DNA of 5,260 bases from Bacteroidales bacterium (GTDB lineage: Bacteria > Bacteroidota > Bacteroidia > Bacteroidales > Muribaculaceae): contig JAHZGZ010000315.1 in NCBI GenBank assembly GCA_019420545.1, forward strand, positions 1-5,260, read 5' to 3'. This document shows positions 3,695-5,260 of the stretch, piece by piece. Made by a program: the position numbers and the translations under genes. Below the pieces are notes generated by a model. It did no database searches and had not been told where the DNA came from. It saw nothing but the letters and a program-made list of their open reading frames with translations. Each line of letters opens with the position of its first letter. Position 1 is the stretch's first letter.

Positions 3695-5260
3695 CTACCG
3701 CGAAAGGTGAAGTGCATTGGTGGTAAGACGATGTGTGAAATCCTGCAGATATGCCTTGGCATAATCTATCATGGCAGCCGACTCGGCTGAAGCATCTTGA
3801 TCGGCGCCAAGATCCAAAGGATGCTCGAGGGCCGCATCAGAAGTTATGTCGAACACGGCCACAGGAGTATCTCTCTGCCCGTCCCACTCTACAAGCAGGT
3901 GCGTCGAGATAATATGATACAGATTGTTACCCTTATATATAGCGTAATGCTCCTCCCCCGGAGAAAGACTTAGCACATCCGTACCCATCGATACATACGG
4001 CTCGGCATATCCGAGCAGACCGAGGATCGTCGGCCCGGTATCGACCTGCGACATAACCCTGTCGGTCACCTCACCGGACTTGGCTATATCGCCCGACGGA
4101 TCATATATGATCATCGGGATCGAAGCATATAGCCACGGAGTATCATATATGGTTCCATGCAAGTCACGGCACCCATGATCACCGGTAATCACGAACAAGG
4201 TATTGTCAAACCACGGCTGCTGCCGTGCCATCTCGAAGAAATAGGCGAGCGAACGGTCGACATATTCCATCGCACGCTCCATCGAACCGGCAGGATTCTT
4301 ATATCCGTCGGCACGCCAGTCGCCCGGCACACGGAAGGGAGCATGGCTCGACAGGGTAAACCAGCATGCGAACCAAGGTTGCGGCTGCTCCGACAGATCG
4401 CCGACAGTGTATCGTGCCATGGCATGATCATAGATACCCCACACGCCGTCGAAGTCGCGGTCATCCCCATACGTCTCGCGGTCGGCGACACTCTGCATCC
4501 CCATCATTATAGCCATCTGGTCGATGGCAAACGACCCATGGTTAGCCCCCGTGTAATACTTTGTCATATACCCCTTGCCACGGAGCAATGCGGGCAACGC
4601 GTCGACAGTATTGGCGTCGTAAGGCGACCCCATATAGATAAACGGTTCGAACATCGGAAATCCGCCCAATATGGCCGTCATCCCCTCGTTGCTGCGGCGT
4701 CCGGTAGTGAAGTTATACCTTATAACCAACGACCGGGTCGACAACGAATCAATGAACGGCATCAGCCCGCGCGGAGCGGCATCTGGAGCATTATTCAGAC
4801 GGTCGATCCAATGCTGTCCGCCGCTTTCTATTACGATAAGCATGACGTTGCGCATCGCCATGCCGCCGGACTTCCCGAGCGGGGTGATTACCGCACTGCG
4901 CCGTTTCGCCAGCTCCCCGGGGGAGAAAAAAGTCATCACCTCAAGTGGCTTTTCCTTGATGGTATGTATAAGGTTGAAAGGAGTATTGAGCACCGCGTTC
5001 ATGTCGGTAAGTCGCTCCACGCCGCGTGCAGCATCGGCAGGCTTCAGCCCTTTGCCTACAAAACTCACACGTCCGCGCATACACAACACGAGCAATGCAA
5101 CGACTATGACAAATACCGCGCCACGCATAGTCCAGGTAAGCGCAGAAGTCGTTGCCACGGGGAGTCCCGAGGGGATACACCGACGATAGACCCATACCAG
5201 AATGAGGACAACACCGAGAGCAAGCAAAAACGCCCACCAGTAGGTGGCCGCATACGACAG
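3695..5260 (-). CDS. LTA synthase / OpgB-like sulfatase-fold membrane transferase, C-terminal 521 residues
   Basis: The frame stays open through the right edge, so the start is outside; TTG at 5225-5227 is an internal codon. Visible residues 1-25 (LSYAATYWWAFLLALGVVLIL...) and about 44-61 (TMRGAVFVIVVALLVLCM) are the last membrane helices. An alkaline-phosphatase-superfamily catalytic domain follows, predicted outside the inner membrane. Visible signatures are NVMLIVIESGG, with metal-binding Glu at about 145 (codon 4826-4828); TTGRRSNEGMTAILGGFP, whose Ser at about 190 (codon 4691-4693) sits where LtaS has its Thr nucleophile; WFTLSSHAPF with His at about 306; and VITGDHG with Asp361-His362. 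All expected active-site positions appear present, so the enzyme is probably active. Relatives move phosphoglycerol or phosphoethanolamine from phospholipids to glycans or lipids. A Gram-negative organism has no classical lipoteichoic acid, so the acceptor is unknown. Relatives often exceed 600 residues; roughly 100 or more N-terminal residues with further helices are missing here. Confidence 0.92.
   Translation of the reverse strand: MSYAATYWWAFLLALGVVLILVWVYRRCIPSGLPVATTSALTWTMRGAVFVIVVALLVLCMRGRVSFVGKGLKPADAARGVERLTDMNAVLNTPFNLIHTIKEKPLEVMTFFSPGELAKRRSAVITPLGKSGGMAMRNVMLIVIESGGQHWIDRLNNAPDAAPRGLMPFIDSLSTRSLVIRYNFTTGRRSNEGMTAILGGFPMFEPFIYMGSPYDANTVDALPALLRGKGYMTKYYTGANHGSFAIDQMAIMMGMQSVADRETYGDDRDFDGVWGIYDHAMARYTVGDLSEQPQPWFACWFTLSSHAPFRVPGDWRADGYKNPAGSMERAMEYVDRSLAYFFEMARQQPWFDNTLFVITGDHGCRDLHGTIYDTPWLYASIPMIIYDPSGDIAKSGEVTDRVMSQVDTGPTILGLLGYAEPYVSMGTDVLSLSPGEEHYAIYKGNNLYHIISTHLLVEWDGQRDTPVAVFDITSDAALEHPLDLGADQDASAESAAMIDYAKAYLQDFTHRLTTNALHLSR

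Noticed and set aside
4671..5189. 172-codon open frame on the plus strand opposite the sulfatase-fold gene
   Set aside because: It lies wholly antisense to a gene with intact catalytic motifs, and its translation shows no recognisable domain.
5225..5227. TTG as the start of a 510-residue sulfatase-fold protein
   Set aside because: The frame continues to the window edge with membrane-helix residues (YWWAFL), and the family needs more N-terminal helices.
1..5260. CRISPR array, insertion sequence, tRNA/rRNA, toxin-antitoxin or phage-defence cassette
   Set aside because: I saw no regularly spaced repeats with unique spacers, no transposase or terminal inverted repeats, no structured RNA gene, and no protein with defence or toxin motifs. 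The only repeats are short and explained by leaders, terminators or low-complexity coding sequence.

Overview
The window looks like a piece of a Bacteroidales chromosome, most likely from a gut Muribaculaceae-type or related genome. The clues are: no Shine-Dalgarno sequences ahead of starts that are otherwise well placed; A-rich or AT-rich leaders; roughly 50% GC with many AT-rich ATA/TAT stretches between genes; and protein families that I know mainly from Bacteroidales (the DUF2582 mini winged-helix protein, and a single-pass protein with an extracytoplasmic domain encoded beside a flippase-like gene). The taxonomic call is an inference from style and remembered families, not from a marker gene.

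Layout from left to right. (1) 2-247 (+) is the C-terminal end of a polytopic lysylphosphatidylglycerol-synthase/flippase-like membrane protein (PF03706 type) that enters from outside the window. (2) Four bases later, 252-980 (+) encodes a 242-residue single-pass membrane protein, very probably in the same operon. (3) After a 97-base gap with a possible terminator and a repeat-rich promoter region comes a complete AraC-family regulator (1078-1983, +). (4) A 130-base regulatory gap leads to a secreted, Gly/Asn/His/Pro/Arg-rich 361-residue protein with a non-repetitive Tyr/Asn-rich C-terminal domain (2114-3199, +), closed by a perfect 13-bp terminator-like hairpin. (5) A 70-residue winged-helix protein (3407-3619, +) has its own leader and ends in a very strong GC-rich terminator. 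(6) On the opposite strand and convergent, 3695-5260 (-) is the C-terminal 521 residues of an LTA-synthase/OpgB-like alkaline-phosphatase-superfamily membrane enzyme whose start lies beyond the right edge.

Four of the six genes concern the cell envelope (flippase-like protein, anchored extracytoplasmic protein, secreted low-complexity protein, sulfatase-fold transferase). The AraC regulator lies immediately upstream of the secreted-protein gene. The gap between them carries two exact 8-bp repeats exactly 20 bp apart, placed where a class II activator would sit. The testable hypothesis is that the regulator controls the secreted protein.

I see no CRISPR array, tRNA, rRNA, insertion sequence, toxin-antitoxin pair or defence system, and no clear undescribed multi-gene system. 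The least explained items are the secreted His/Gly/Asn/Pro protein with its orphan C-terminal domain, and the regulatory repeats in front of it. No gap between genes exceeds 300 bases; the longest (3200-3406) holds a terminator and a promoter-like leader.
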